This document shows positions 1 through 10,999 of a stretch of 64,000 nucleotides of DNA, in pieces. Numbering within the stretch: the first letter of the stretch is position 1; each line of letters opens with the position of its first letter. The position numbers were made by a program, and so were the translations under genes. The stretch spans positions 558,001-622,000 of the forward strand of contig JAKOUY010000016.1 in assembly GCA_029782355.1 (NCBI GenBank). The letters are read 5' to 3'. Under the pieces are notes generated by a model. That model ran no database searches, had not been told where the DNA came from, and saw only the letters and a program-made list of their open reading frames with translations. The stretch is from Actinomycetes bacterium. GTDB lineage: Bacteria; Actinomycetota; Acidimicrobiia; Acidimicrobiales; Ilumatobacteraceae.

Positions 1-2216
1 CGGTGGGCATGTGCCGGCAGTGCCTGGTGGAGGTCGAGGGGCCGCGAGGGCCGATGATGGTGGTCAGCTGCATGACCCCGGTGGCCGAGGGCCAGGTGGT
101 GCGGACCGAGACGCCCGGCGTCAAGCGTGCCCAGGAGGGCGTGCTGGAGATGCTGCTGGCCAACCACCCGCTCGACTGCCCGGTGTGCGACAAGGGCGGC
201 GAGTGCCCGCTGCAGGACCAGGCCTTCAGCCACGGACCAGGCGAGAGCCGGTACGTGGAGGAGAAGCGGCACTACGAGAAGCCGATCCCGATCAGCGATC
301 TGGTGCTGCTGGACCGCGAGCGGTGCATCCTGTGCGACCGCTGCACCCGGTTCGCCGACGAGGTGGCCGGCGACAAGCTGATCCACTTCATCAGCCGGGG
401 CAACGCCACCCAGGTCAACACCTTCCCTGACGAGCCGTTCGCCAGCTACTTCAGTGGCAACACCGTGCAGATCTGCCCGGTGGGTGCACTGACCGCCACG
501 CCCTACCGGTTCAAGGCCCGCCCGTGGGACCTGACCCAGGTGGAGAGCACCTGCACGACCTGCGCCGTGGGCTGCCGCATCGTCGTGCAGGGCAGTCGCG
601 ACCAGCTGCTGCGCTACCAGGGGGTCGACAGCGATCCGGTCAACTGGGGCTGGCTGTGCGACCGCGGCCGGTTCAACTTCGAGGCGGTCAACAGTGACCA
701 GCGGCTCGGCACCCCACTGGTGCGCGAGCAGGGCGAGCTCCGCCCGACCGGGTGGAGCGAGGCCCTGGCCCGGGCGGCCCAGCTGATCCGCGAGGCCGTG
801 GACGCCGGTGGTCCCGGCAGCGTGGCCGTGCTGGGTGGAGCGCGCGGCACCAACGAGGATGCCTTCGCCTGGGCCCGGCTGGCCCACGACGTGATCGGCA
901 CCCCGCACGTCAGCGCCCAGCTGGGTGACGGCATGCCGGTCGGCCTCCTGGCGCTCAACCGGGCGACGATCGACGAGGCCGCGTCGGCCTCCACCATCGT
1001 GCTCCTCGGACCGGACCTCAAAGAAGAGCTGCCCGTGCTGTACCTCCGACTGCGCGACGCGGCCGAGAAGCGGCGCAGCCGGATCCTGGAGTTCACCCCC
1101 AAGCCGGGCGGGATGACCCGCTACGCCTGGAAGTCGATCGGGTACGAGCCGGGCACCCAGGTGGGCGCGGTGCACGCCGCGCTGGCCAACGACGAGATCG
1201 CCCAGCAGCTGGGCGCTGGCAACGTGGTCATCGTGGCCGGGCGGGCCAACCTGGCCGAGACCTCGGCCGCCCAGGTGGCGGCGCTCGGCGAGCTGCTGGC
1301 CGCTGTTCCCGGCGCGAAGGTGCTCCCGGCCCTGCGCCGCGGCAACGTGGTCGGTGCCGTCCAGCTGGGGATGCGCCCGGGCAAGGACGGCATGGACAGC
1401 CGGGCGGCGCTGGCCGCTGCGGCTGACGGCACGGTCGAGTGCCTGATCCTGGTGGGCAGCGATCCGCTCAGCGACGTTCCCGACGCCGATCTGGCCCGCC
1501 GAGCGATGGCCGGCGCCCGCCGGATCATTGCCGTGGACGCGCTGCCGTCGCCGTCGACGGCCCTCGCCGACGTGGTCCTGGCCGCAGCGGCGTTCGCCGA
1601 GAAGTCCGGAACGACCACCAACCTCGAAGGCCGGGTGACGACGGTCGGTCAGAAGGTCACGGCCCGCCACACGGCCCGGCCGGACTGGATGATCGCCGCC
1701 CAGCTGGCCGCGGCACTCGGCACCGACCTCGGCCTGGAGTCCGAAGCGGACGTGCTGGCGGCGATGGCCGAGCTCAACGACAGCTACGCCGAGATCAGCG
1801 CTGCGGCCCTGGCCGCCGCCCCGGACGGCGTGCTGGCCCACGTGCCGACGACGCTGGACCCGATCAATCCCCCCACCGTGGCCGTGCCCGATCGCAACAG
1901 CTACGACTTCCGGCTGGTCGTCAGCCGCAAGCTGTACGACGCCGCCGTCGGCACGGCGCATTCACCGTCGCTGGCCCATCTGGCCGGTGGCGCGACGATC
2001 CACATCCACCCGGCCGATCTCGATCGCGTCGGTGCCGCCGACGGCGACTCCGTCAAGGTCACCAGCAAGCGGGCCAGTGGCGTGTTCCAGGCCACCAGCG
2101 ACACGACCGTGCTGCGCGGCACCGCCTGGGTGCCGTTCAACCAGCCCGGCGGCACGGTGGGCGAGCTGATCGACGCCACGGCACCGGTCACTGACATCCG
2201 GATCGAGAACCTGTGA
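1..2216 (+). CDS. nuoG: NADH-quinone oxidoreductase subunit G (5' end missing)
   Basis: Large iron-sulfur subunit of the peripheral arm of complex I, passing electrons from NuoF along Fe-S clusters towards NuoI/NuoB. The window opens inside the gene: the first N1b [2Fe-2S] cysteine is lost, but C4, C7 and C23 of the visible protein remain. H55-C59-C62-C68 is the N3 pattern, C108-C111-C114-C158 the N4 pattern, and C184-C187-C191-C219 matches the extra N7 cluster found in some bacteria. A molybdopterin-oxidoreductase-like domain fills the rest. The stop overlaps nuoH in TGATG. About 737 residues are visible; a few dozen N-terminal residues lie upstream. Confidence 0.97.
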   Translation, partial: VGMCRQCLVEVEGPRGPMMVVSCMTPVAEGQVVRTETPGVKRAQEGVLEMLLANHPLDCPVCDKGGECPLQDQAFSHGPGESRYVEEKRHYEKPIPISDLVLLDRERCILCDRCTRFADEVAGDKLIHFISRGNATQVNTFPDEPFASYFSGNTVQICPVGALTATPYRFKARPWDLTQVESTCTTCAVGCRIVVQGSRDQLLRYQGVDSDPVNWGWLCDRGRFNFEAVNSDQRLGTPLVREQGELRPTGWSEALARAAQLIREAVDAGGPGSVAVLGGARGTNEDAFAWARLAHDVIGTPHVSAQLGDGMPVGLLALNRATIDEAASASTIVLLGPDLKEELPVLYLRLRDAAEKRRSRILEFTPKPGGMTRYAWKSIGYEPGTQVGAVHAALANDEIAQQLGAGNVVIVAGRANLAETSAAQVAALGELLAAVPGAKVLPALRRGNVVGAVQLGMRPGKDGMDSRAALAAAADGTVECLILVGSDPLSDVPDADLARRAMAGARRIIAVDALPSPSTALADVVLAAAAFAEKSGTTTNLEGRVTTVGQKVTARHTARPDWMIAAQLAAALGTDLGLESEADVLAAMAELNDSYAEISAAALAAAPDGVLAHVPTTLDPINPPTVAVPDRNSYDFRLVVSRKLYDAAVGTAHSPSLAHLAGGATIHIHPADLDRVGAADGDSVKVTSKRASGVFQATSDTTVLRGTAWVPFNQPGGTVGELIDATAPVTDIRIENL

Positions 2217-3442
2217 TGCTGTCCCTCGACCTGCTGCCCCACTCGCTCACCCTGGCCACGGTGCTGATCATCCTGCTCAAGGTCGTCGTCATCTTCGTCC
2301 TTGGCCTGGTCGGCACGATGTTGATGGTCTGGTTCGAGCGCAAGGTGATCAGCGGCATGCAGAACCGCATCGGCCCGAACAAGGCCGGCCCGTGGGGCCT
2401 GCTGCAGACGCTGGCGGATGGCGTCAAGCTGTTCTTCAAGGAAGACCTGATCCCGGACAAGTCCGACCGGTTCGTCTTCAAGATGGCCCCGTTCCTGGCG
2501 TTCGTCCCGGCGTTCCTGGTGTGGAGCGTCATCCCCCTCGGCGGTGACTTCTCCGGCGGCCGCGACGGATCGTTCAGCATGTTCGGCCACCGCACGTGGA
2601 TGCAGCTGGCCGACCCACCGATCGGCATCCTCCTCGTGCTGGCACTCAGCTCCATCGCCGTGTACGGCGTGATGCTGGCCGGATGGAGCTCGGGATCGAA
2701 GTACCCGCTGCTCGGCAGCGTGCGCGCCAGCGCCCAGATGATCAGCTACGAAGCGGCCCTCGGGCTGAGCCTGGCCGCGGTGATCCTGGTGTCGGGCACG
2801 CTCAGCACCCACGGGATCGTGCTCGGCCAGTCGTCGGTCAGCCGCTGGAGCGTGATCGCCACCGGGCTGCTGCCCTTCATCGTGTTCATGATCGCCGCCA
2901 CCGCCGAGCTCAACCGGCCACCCTTCGATCTCGTCGAGGCCGAGTCCGAACTGGTCAGCGGATTCAACACCGAGTACTCCAGCATCCGCTTCGCCCTCTT
3001 CTACCTGGCCGAGTTCATGAACACGATCACGATGAGCGGGATCATCGTCACCCTGTTCTTCGGCGGTCCGCAGCCCGTGCGCTTCGACATCGGCAGCCTG
3101 CACGTCGACCCGAACCTGCACCTCGGCGTGCTCAGCGGGACCGTCTGGTTCCTGCTCAAGCTGCTGGTGTTCCTGTACATCTACGTGTGGCTGCGGGCCA
3201 CCCTGCCACGGTTGCGCTACGACCAGCTGATGAACCTCGGCTGGAAGCTGCTGATCCCGGTGGCGCTGTGGTGGTTCATCGTCCTCGCCGCGCTGCGCAT
3301 CGGCGACGAGCGGACGCCGCGGTGGAACAAGGGCGTGGTCCTGGCCATCGGCGCCGCGGTGTTCATCGCCGGCGCAACCCTGCTGGTCGTGGCCAACGGC
3401 GTCGCCCGGCGCAACCGAGAGCGAGAGGGGGCGATGTTCTGA
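2216..3442 (+). CDS. nuoH: NADH-quinone oxidoreductase subunit H
   Basis: Membrane subunit of complex I that forms much of the quinone chamber at the junction with the peripheral arm. The protein is hydrophobic with about eight to nine membrane segments. It carries the conserved [16 protein letters not shown] loop near residues 40-55 and the [17 protein letters not shown] loop, whose acidic residues are typical of NuoH. ATG 2216 overlaps the nuoG stop (TGATG); an in-frame GTG at 2213 is the alternative start. The C-terminal tail is charged, ending in an arginine-rich stretch before the ATGA overlap with nuoI. Confidence 0.97.
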   Translation: MLSLDLLPHSLTLATVLIILLKVVVIFVLGLVGTMLMVWFERKVISGMQNRIGPNKAGPWGLLQTLADGVKLFFKEDLIPDKSDRFVFKMAPFLAFVPAFLVWSVIPLGGDFSGGRDGSFSMFGHRTWMQLADPPIGILLVLALSSIAVYGVMLAGWSSGSKYPLLGSVRASAQMISYEAALGLSLAAVILVSGTLSTHGIVLGQSSVSRWSVIATGLLPFIVFMIAATAELNRPPFDLVEAESELVSGFNTEYSSIRFALFYLAEFMNTITMSGIIVTLFFGGPQPVRFDIGSLHVDPNLHLGVLSGTVWFLLKLLVFLYIYVWLRATLPRLRYDQLMNLGWKLLIPVALWWFIVLAALRIGDERTPRWNKGVVLAIGAAVFIAGATLLVVANGVARRNREREGAMF

Positions 3443-4143
3443 TGGGCTTCTTCGACGGCTTCTTCGTGACCATGCGCCAGCACCGCCTGTTCGGCGGGAC
3501 GCGGGTCACCCGCCAGTACTCCGGCGGCCGCGTCGCCCGCAAGGACGGCTCGTCCGGCGCCGACATCACCCGCGACCAGAAGGCTCCCAAGCCGGAGCGG
3601 TTGCACGGTCGCCACGTCCTCAACCGCTACGAGGACGGCATGGAGAAGTGCATCGGCTGCGAGCTGTGCGCCGGTGTGTGCCCGGCGAAGTGCATCTACG
3701 TGCGTGGCCGGGACAACGATCCGCAGCATCCCACCTCACCGGGCGAGCGCTTCGGGTTCGTCTACGAGATCAACTACCTGCGCTGCATCCACTGCGATCT
3801 GTGCGTGGAGGCCTGCCCCACCGAGGCGATCACCGAGTCGAAGCTGTTCGAGTTCAGCTTCACCAACCGGCGCGACGCCGTCTACACCAAGGACGAGTTG
3901 CTGGTCGGCGACGACGGCAAGCCTCGCCCCCAGCCGTGGGAGGACTGGCGCGACGGGGAAGCCCAGCACACCAGCGGGTGGATGCGGGCCACCGCCGCGG
4001 CGGGGAGCGCTGACTTCATCGGACGGGTGGGGTGGAGCGGAGAGCTCGGCTTCGGCGTGCGCCCGGCCGAGGCCGACCAATCCGTCGCCGACCGGATCGA
4101 CCAGCTCGACATGCCGGCGCCCGAGCCGCAGGGACACCACTGA
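3442..4143 (+). CDS. nuoI: NADH-quinone oxidoreductase subunit I
   Basis: Ferredoxin-like subunit of complex I carrying clusters N6a and N6b. Two C-x2-C-x2-C-x3-C motifs are visible (C70/73/76/80 and C115/118/121/125), with an additional C84. At 233 residues it is longer than compact NuoI proteins because of a C-terminal extension of about 80 residues rich in charged residues, which is common in actinobacterial forms. ATG 3442 overlaps the nuoH stop (ATGA) and the stop overlaps nuoJ (TGATG), so translation is probably coupled. Confidence 0.96.
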   Translation: MGFFDGFFVTMRQHRLFGGTRVTRQYSGGRVARKDGSSGADITRDQKAPKPERLHGRHVLNRYEDGMEKCIGCELCAGVCPAKCIYVRGRDNDPQHPTSPGERFGFVYEINYLRCIHCDLCVEACPTEAITESKLFEFSFTNRRDAVYTKDELLVGDDGKPRPQPWEDWRDGEAQHTSGWMRATAAAGSADFIGRVGWSGELGFGVRPAEADQSVADRIDQLDMPAPEPQGHH

Positions 4144-4712
4144 TGGACATCCTCGTGTTCGTCTGCGCCGCGGCGATGATCCTGTGCGGCGCCCTCGGCG
4201 TGGTCACGCTGCGCCACCCCGTCCATGCCGCGCTGAGCCTGGTGCTCACCCTGTTCGGCGTGGCCGTGCTGTTCGTGGCCCAGAACGCCCACTTCCTGGC
4301 CGTCGCCCAGGTCATCGTCTACGCCGGGGCCATCGTCGTGCTGTTCCTGTTCGTGATCATGCTGCTCGGCGTCGACCGCGTCGAAGACCTCCACGCCGAG
4401 CCGTTCAAGGTCCAGCGCCCCCTGGCCATCGTCTCCGGCGTGGCCCTCGCCGGGCTGCTCATCGCCGCCGTGGTCGCCAGCCAGCACACCAACGTCGCGG
4501 CTCGCGGCGCCGGCCTGCCCGGCGTCAACCCGGTGCGCAACGACCTGCACGACGGCAACATCGTCGCCCTCTCCAAGGACCTGTTCAGCGGACACGTCCT
4601 GGCCTTCGAACTGACCAGCGTGCTGCTGGTCATCGCCGTCGTGGCCACCGTGCTGCTGGCCCGGCGCTCCCGCGGCATCGACGCCGCGCCCACCGACGGG
4701 CAGGCCACGTGA
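4143..4712 (+). CDS. nuoJ: NADH-quinone oxidoreductase subunit J
   Basis: Small membrane subunit of complex I. It has the typical run of five hydrophobic segments and the conserved VIVYAGAIVVLFLFVIMLL segment (the pi-bulge helix region, about residues 58-76). The last helix follows a soluble loop of about 50 residues. 189 residues, a usual length. The start overlaps the nuoI stop, and the stop overlaps the GTG of nuoK. Confidence 0.96.
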   Translation: MDILVFVCAAAMILCGALGVVTLRHPVHAALSLVLTLFGVAVLFVAQNAHFLAVAQVIVYAGAIVVLFLFVIMLLGVDRVEDLHAEPFKVQRPLAIVSGVALAGLLIAAVVASQHTNVAARGAGLPGVNPVRNDLHDGNIVALSKDLFSGHVLAFELTSVLLVIAVVATVLLARRSRGIDAAPTDGQAT

Positions 4713-5023
4713 TCGCCGTCGCCGTCACCTCCACGTGGTACCTGGTGCTGGCCGCGGTGCTGTTCGGCATCGGCCTGGCCGGGGTGATGATCCGGCGCAA
4801 TCCGCTGATCATGTTCATGTGCATCGAGCTGATGCTCAACGCCGTCAACCTCAGCTTCGTCACCTTGGCCAATCACCTCGGCGACATCGGTGGGCAGACC
4901 ACGGTGCTGTTCGTCATGGTCGTGGCTGCCGCCGAGGTGGTCGTCGGCCTGGGCATCATCGTCGCCATCCTTCGCCGTCGCCCTGGGGCCACCGCCGACG
5001 ACCTCTCCGAGTTGAAGGGCTGA
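4709..5023 (+). CDS. nuoK: NADH-quinone oxidoreductase subunit K
   Basis: Smallest membrane subunit of complex I (104 residues, three helices), homologous to MnhC/MrpC antiporter subunits. It carries the conserved motif MFMCIELMLNAVNL with the membrane glutamate near residue 36, and a second glutamate in AAAEVVVGL near residue 73; both belong to the central proton path. GTG 4709 overlaps the last codons of nuoJ and is the only start giving the full first helix. Confidence 0.96.
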   Translation: MIAVAVTSTWYLVLAAVLFGIGLAGVMIRRNPLIMFMCIELMLNAVNLSFVTLANHLGDIGGQTTVLFVMVVAAAEVVVGLGIIVAILRRRPGATADDLSELKG

Positions 5024-5027
5024 TCGC

Positions 5028-6955
5028 ATGCTCGATCTCGTCTGGCTGATCCCCGCCCTTCCGCTCGCCGGGTTCCTGTTGATCCTGCTCACCGGTCGCC
5101 GCCTCGGTGATCCGCGAGCCGGGTACCTGGCCACCACGATGTGTGCCGGCGCCTTCGTCGTCACCGCCGGCGTGTTCCTCAAGCTGATGTCCCTGCCGGC
5201 CGAGGAGCGCCATCACGTCCGCCGGCTGTTCTCCTGGATGCCCGTCGGCTCGCTGCACATCGACCTGTCGTTCCTGGCCGATCCGCTCAGCATCACGATG
5301 TGCCTGTTCGTCACGGGCATCGGCACGCTGATCCATCTCTATGCCGTCGGCTACATGCACGGCGATGCCCGCTACAGCAAGTTCTTCCTGTACCTCAACC
5401 TGTTCGCGCTCAGCATGCTGCTGCTCGTGCTGGGCGAGAACCTGGTGGTCACCTTCCTCGGGTGGGAGGGCGTCGGGGCCTGCTCGTACTTCCTGATCTC
5501 CTTCTGGCACGAGCGCGAGTCGGCGGCGACGGCCGGCAAGAAGGCCTTCGTCACCAACCGGGTGGGCGACTGGGGATTCATCGTGGCGATGTTCTTCGCC
5601 TTCCAAGCCACCGGCACCCTGAGCTACCGGGGGCTGGCGGAGGCCGCCCCGCACCTGGCCCCGGCCACCGCCGCGGCCATCGCCGGGTTCGCCTTCGTCG
5701 GCGCCTGCGGCAAGAGCGCCCAGCTACCGCTGTACCTGTGGCTGCCCGACGCGATGGAGGGCCCGACGCCGGTCTCGGCCCTGATCCACGCCGCCACGAT
5801 GGTCACCGCCGGGGTGTTCCTGATGACCCGGATGAGCCCGGTGCTGCACGCCGCCGCCCACTTCGGACTGTTCGGCGGGCACGTCAGCGTGTCCACGGTG
5901 GTCGCCGTCGTCGGGGCGGTCACCGCCCTGTTCGCCGCCACCGTTGCCGTCGCCCAGAACGACATCAAGAAGGTCCTGGCCTACTCCACCGTCAGCCAGC
6001 TGGGCTACATGTTCCTGGCCGTCGGGTCCGGCGCCTACGTGGCCGCCATCTTCCACATGGTGACCCACGCCTTCTTCAAGGCGCTGCTCTTCCTCGGTGC
6101 CGGCTCGGTGATCCACGGCATGCACCACGAGCAGGACATGCGCAAGATGGGCGCCCTGCGGCTGCTCATGCCCGTCACCGCCGGGACCTTCATCGTCGGC
6201 TGGCTGGCCATCGCCGGCGTCCCACCGTTCGCCGGGTTCTGGAGCAAGGACGAGATCCTGCTGTTCGCCTGGGACAAGAGCCCGGTGCTGTACGTCATCG
6301 GCCTGGTCACCGCCTTGCTGACCGCGTACTACATGACCCGCCAGGTGATCATGGTCTTCTTCGGGGAAGCTCGCTGGCACGACGCCCACGCCGAGCACGG
6401 TGCCCACGGCGACGCCCACCGGCCGCACGAGAGCCCGTGGATCATGGTCGGCCCACTGGTTGCCCTGGCCGGGCTGTCGATCGTGGGTGGGTTCATCCAG
6501 CTGCCGTTCAGCGCCTCGGTGAAGCGACTCGAGCACTGGCTGGCGCCGGTGGTGGAGGGGTCCGAGCATCGCCTGCGCGGCAACGTCGACGACCTGAAGT
6601 ACGTGTTCATGGCCATCGCCGTGGTGGTCGCCGTGGCCGGCATCGTGGCCGCCTACCTGGTCTACGCCAAGCGTCGGGTCGAACCGGTCGAGCCGGCCAT
6701 CCTGGCCAACGGCTGGTACTACGACCAGGCGGTATCGGACTTCATGGGCGGTCCCGGCCGGGAGGCCTTCGAGGGCGTGGCCTGGGCCGACGCCAACGTG
6801 CTCGACGGGGCCGTGCGCGGCAGCGGGGCCGTGGTGCGCGCCGGGGCCGGTGAGCTGCGCAAGGTCCAGACCGGCAACATGCGCACCTATGCCGCGGCGG
6901 TGGGAGCCGGCGTGGTCGCCCTGCTGGCCTGGTTCGTGTTGCGGGGGGTGCTGTG

Positions 6956-6956
<1 letters not shown>
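5028..6956 (+). CDS. nuoL: NADH-quinone oxidoreductase subunit L
   Basis: Distal antiporter-like, proton-pumping subunit of complex I with the long lateral helix at its C-terminus. It has the Proton_antipo domain with the motifs [40 protein letters not shown] and the [18 protein letters not shown] segment. 642 residues. A histidine-rich cytoplasmic loop lies at about residues 447-467 (coordinates about 6375-6432), a common but variable insertion in actinobacterial NuoL. It begins four bases after nuoK and ends in an overlap with nuoM. Confidence 0.97.
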
Positions 6957-8490
<1,534 letters not shown>

Positions 8491-8494
<4 letters not shown>

Positions 8495-10050
8495 CCCCGA
8501 CCGCCGACGTGTTCGTCGGCCCGCCCATCCAGTGGTCGTCGCTCAGCCCGATGCTGATCCTCCTCGGCGTCGCCGTCGTCCTGCTGGTGGCCGCGGCGTT
8601 GACGCCGCGGTGGCCGCGGCGGACCTACGCCCTGGTCGCCGTGGGCGGTGCCCTGGCGGCCGTGGTCGTGGCCGTCTGCCTGTGGCACGGACGCGGGCTC
8701 AGCGCATGGAGCGGGTCCGCCGATCCGACCACGGGCAGCAGCGACCCGGTCCGCTTCCTGGTTGGCGGGGCGATGCGCTTCGATGCCTTTGCCCTGTGGC
8801 TGACGGTCATCGTCGGTCTGGCCGTGGCGCTCTCGGTGCTGGTCACCGACGACTACCTGGAGCGCGAGGGCCTGAGCCGTCTGGCGCCGGAGATCTACGC
8901 CCTGTACCTGACCGCCGGCCTCGGCGCGGTGGTGATGGGCATGGCCAACGATCTCATCGTCCTGTTCCTCGGCCTGGAGATCCTCTCGCTCTCGCTGTAC
9001 GTGCTGGCCGCCAGCCACCGCCGGCGGACGCAGAGCCAGGAGAGCGCGCTGAAGTACTTCATCCTCGGCGGGGTGGCGTCGGCGGTGTTCCTCTACGGCG
9101 TGGCGCTGATCTACGGCGCCAGCGGGTCGACCAACTACACCCGGGCGCTGGCCGCGTTCGTCCAGAACATCTCCCCGCATCGCAGCGAGGCGATGGCCCT
9201 GGCCGGGGTCGGTCTGTTGCTGGTCGGGTTGGGGTTCAAGGCCGCGGCGGTGCCGTTCCACATGTGGGCACCCGACGTGTATCAGGGGGCGCCCACGCCT
9301 GTCACCGGATTCATGGCCTCGGCCGCCAAGGCGGGCGCCTTCGCCGCCATGCTGCGGGTCCTGGTGGTCGCCCTGCCCACCTGGAGCGCCGATTATCGCC
9401 CGATCGTGTGGGTCATGGCCGTGCTCACCTTGGTGGTCGGCTCGGTGATGGCCGTCGCCCAGACCAACGTCAAGCGGATGCTGGCGTTCAGCTCGATCAG
9501 CCACGCCGGCTTCCTGCTGGTCGGCGTCGAGGCCGCCATCCACGACACCACCCACGCCCATCCGGGCGACGGCGTGCCGTCCACCATGCTGTACCTGTTG
9601 CTCTACGCCGTCCTGGTGATCGGTACGTTCGCCGTGGTCACCCTCGTCGGCCGGACCGGCGACGGCGCCACCGATCTCGCCGGGTTCCGCGGGCTGGCCA
9701 GGCAGCGCCCGGTCCTGGCGGTGGCGATGACGGTCCTGTTGGTCGCCCAGGCAGGTGTCCCGCTGACGTCCGGCTTCGTCGCCAAGTTCGGCGTGATCAC
9801 CGCTGCGGTCGGCGAGCACAGCTACGCCTTGGCGATCATCGCCATGGTCGCCGCGGTGATCGCCGCCTACCTCTACCTGCGGATCATGATCAGCATGTGG
9901 GTTGCCGAGCCGGACGCCGCCGACGCCGGCCGTGAACCGGTCGGCACGCCGCTGCTGACCTCGATCGTGATCGCGATCGCCGTGGCGGTCACCGTGGTCG
10001 TCGGCGTGGCCCCCGGCTGGCTGATCTCCCTCGCCCAGCACGTCCGCTGA
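8491..10050 (+). CDS. nuoN: NADH-quinone oxidoreductase subunit N
   Basis: Third antiporter-like membrane subunit of complex I and the last gene of this nuo cluster. Typical motifs are FLGLEILSLSLYVLAA, ESALKYFILGG and FHMWAPDVYQGAPTPVTGFMA; the glutamate of the first is the proton-path residue. 519 residues. The start overlaps the nuoM stop. Downstream is a 340-base non-coding repeat region, so the transcript probably ends there. Confidence 0.97.
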
Positions 10051-10391
10051 CCGCCCCCGACCGGTCGCCCGTCGCCCTCGGCCGCTGGCCCGCTGACCGC
10101 CCCCGGCCCCGCCCGGTCGCCCGCTGACCGCCCTCGGCCGGTCGCCCGCTGGCCGCCCCCGGCCCCATGGGCGCGGAAACGTGCAGGCGCGGGTGCCTGG
10201 GCTCCCATGGGCGCGGGATGGTGCGCGACGAGGGGCGCACGGGAGCGTGTCGGTGAGCCTGGGCGACCAGTAGGGCTGGCGGGGTCAGGGTTGGGCGGGG
10301 GCTGGGCACGCTGGTCGCCGGCCGGAGTGTCAGTCGACGTTCACTCGGGCAGGTGTTTTCAGGCCGACTGGGTGCGCCTACAGTCGCCGCC
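10051..10391. repeat. GC-rich degenerate tandem repeat and spacer after nuoN
   Basis: No convincing gene in these 340 bases. From 10051 to about 10160 the sequence repeats imperfect copies of CGGTCGCCCGCTGACCGCCC-like units. Two copies of CCATGGGCGCGG follow, at 10165-10176 and 10205-10216. The stretch from about 10320 to 10391 holds the promoter of the next gene. The repeats could form GC-rich hairpins that end nuo transcription, but no U-tract is present. Short ORFs here look like chance ORFs of GC-rich DNA. Confidence 0.6.
10356..10384 (+). promoter_or_regulatory. Predicted leaderless promoter of the Asp-repeat gene
   Basis: TTTTCA (10356-10361), a 17-base spacer and TACAGT (10379-10384) form a plausible -35/-10 pair. 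The start ATG at 10392 lies 7 bases after the -10 box, so the transcript would begin at or next to the start codon. No Shine-Dalgarno sequence precedes the ATG. Prediction from sequence only. Confidence 0.5.
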
Positions 10392-10847
10392 ATGAGCATC
10401 TCCAACGACGACATCCACTCGACCCCCACCGATGATCAGCTGGTTCCCCGCGTCGGCGACTCCGACGGCACCGATGGGGCCGATACCGATGGCACCGACG
10501 GTGGTGACACCGATGGCACCGATGGCGGGGACACGGACGGGACGGATGGTGGCGACACGGATGGCACCGATGGTGGTGACACCGATGGCACCGATGGCGG
10601 GGACACGGACGGGACGGATGGCGGCGACACGGATGGCACCGATGGTGGTGACACGGATGGCACCGATGGCGGGGATACCGACGGCACCGATGGCGGGGAC
10701 ACGGACGGGACGGATGGCGGCGACACGGATGGCACCGATGGGGCCGATACCGATGGCACCGACGGCGGGGACACCGACGGCACCGACGGCGGTGATACCG
10801 ATGGCACCGACGGCGGGCACATGGACTCCGATGGGGCCGACGCCTGA
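10392..10847 (+). CDS. Aspartate-rich octapeptide repeat protein (DTDGTDGG)
   Basis: A 151-residue protein of unknown function. A 22-residue N-terminal segment is followed by 15 tandem copies of an eight-residue unit, mostly DTDGTDGG (24 bases each, 10458-10817), and a short tail. It has no signal peptide or membrane segment and is extremely acidic. The D-x-D-G-x-D-G spacing resembles calcium-binding loops (EF-hand-like or thrombospondin type 3), so cation binding is possible. Its stop lies exactly where the coding frame of the downstream JmjC-like oxygenase begins, suggesting a functional link, for example as substrate. Alternative: a RiPP-like precursor with leader and repeated cores. The synonymous variation between units argues for selection on protein sequence. 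Confidence 0.7.
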   Translation: MSISNDDIHSTPTDDQLVPRVGDSDGTDGADTDGTDGGDTDGTDGGDTDGTDGGDTDGTDGGDTDGTDGGDTDGTDGGDTDGTDGGDTDGTDGGDTDGTDGGDTDGTDGGDTDGTDGADTDGTDGGDTDGTDGGDTDGTDGGHMDSDGADA

Positions 10848-10999
10848 GCTCTCCCACCGCTGACGGCGAGGTCTGGGAGGTTCGCCGCGTCCCCCACCCG
10901 GACGCGGCGGACCTCGCCGATCTCGTCGACGACGTCGACGACTTCGCTGCGACCAGCCTGCTCCGACGGCCGCGCCTGACCCACGGCGGCACCCGGCGG

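Noticed and set aside
1901-3121. Long minus-strand ORF (406 codons) opposite nuoG/nuoH
   Set aside because: Antisense to well-supported complex I genes; composition (Asp/Glu/Arg/His rich, no motif) is typical of the GC-rich complementary frame.
10207-10395. 62-codon ORF upstream of the Asp-repeat gene
   Set aside because: No ribosome site, no homology pattern, and it overlaps the predicted promoter.
10458-10817. 24-bp repeats considered as a CRISPR array
   Set aside because: Units are directly adjacent with no spacers, and they keep an open reading frame with synonymous changes.
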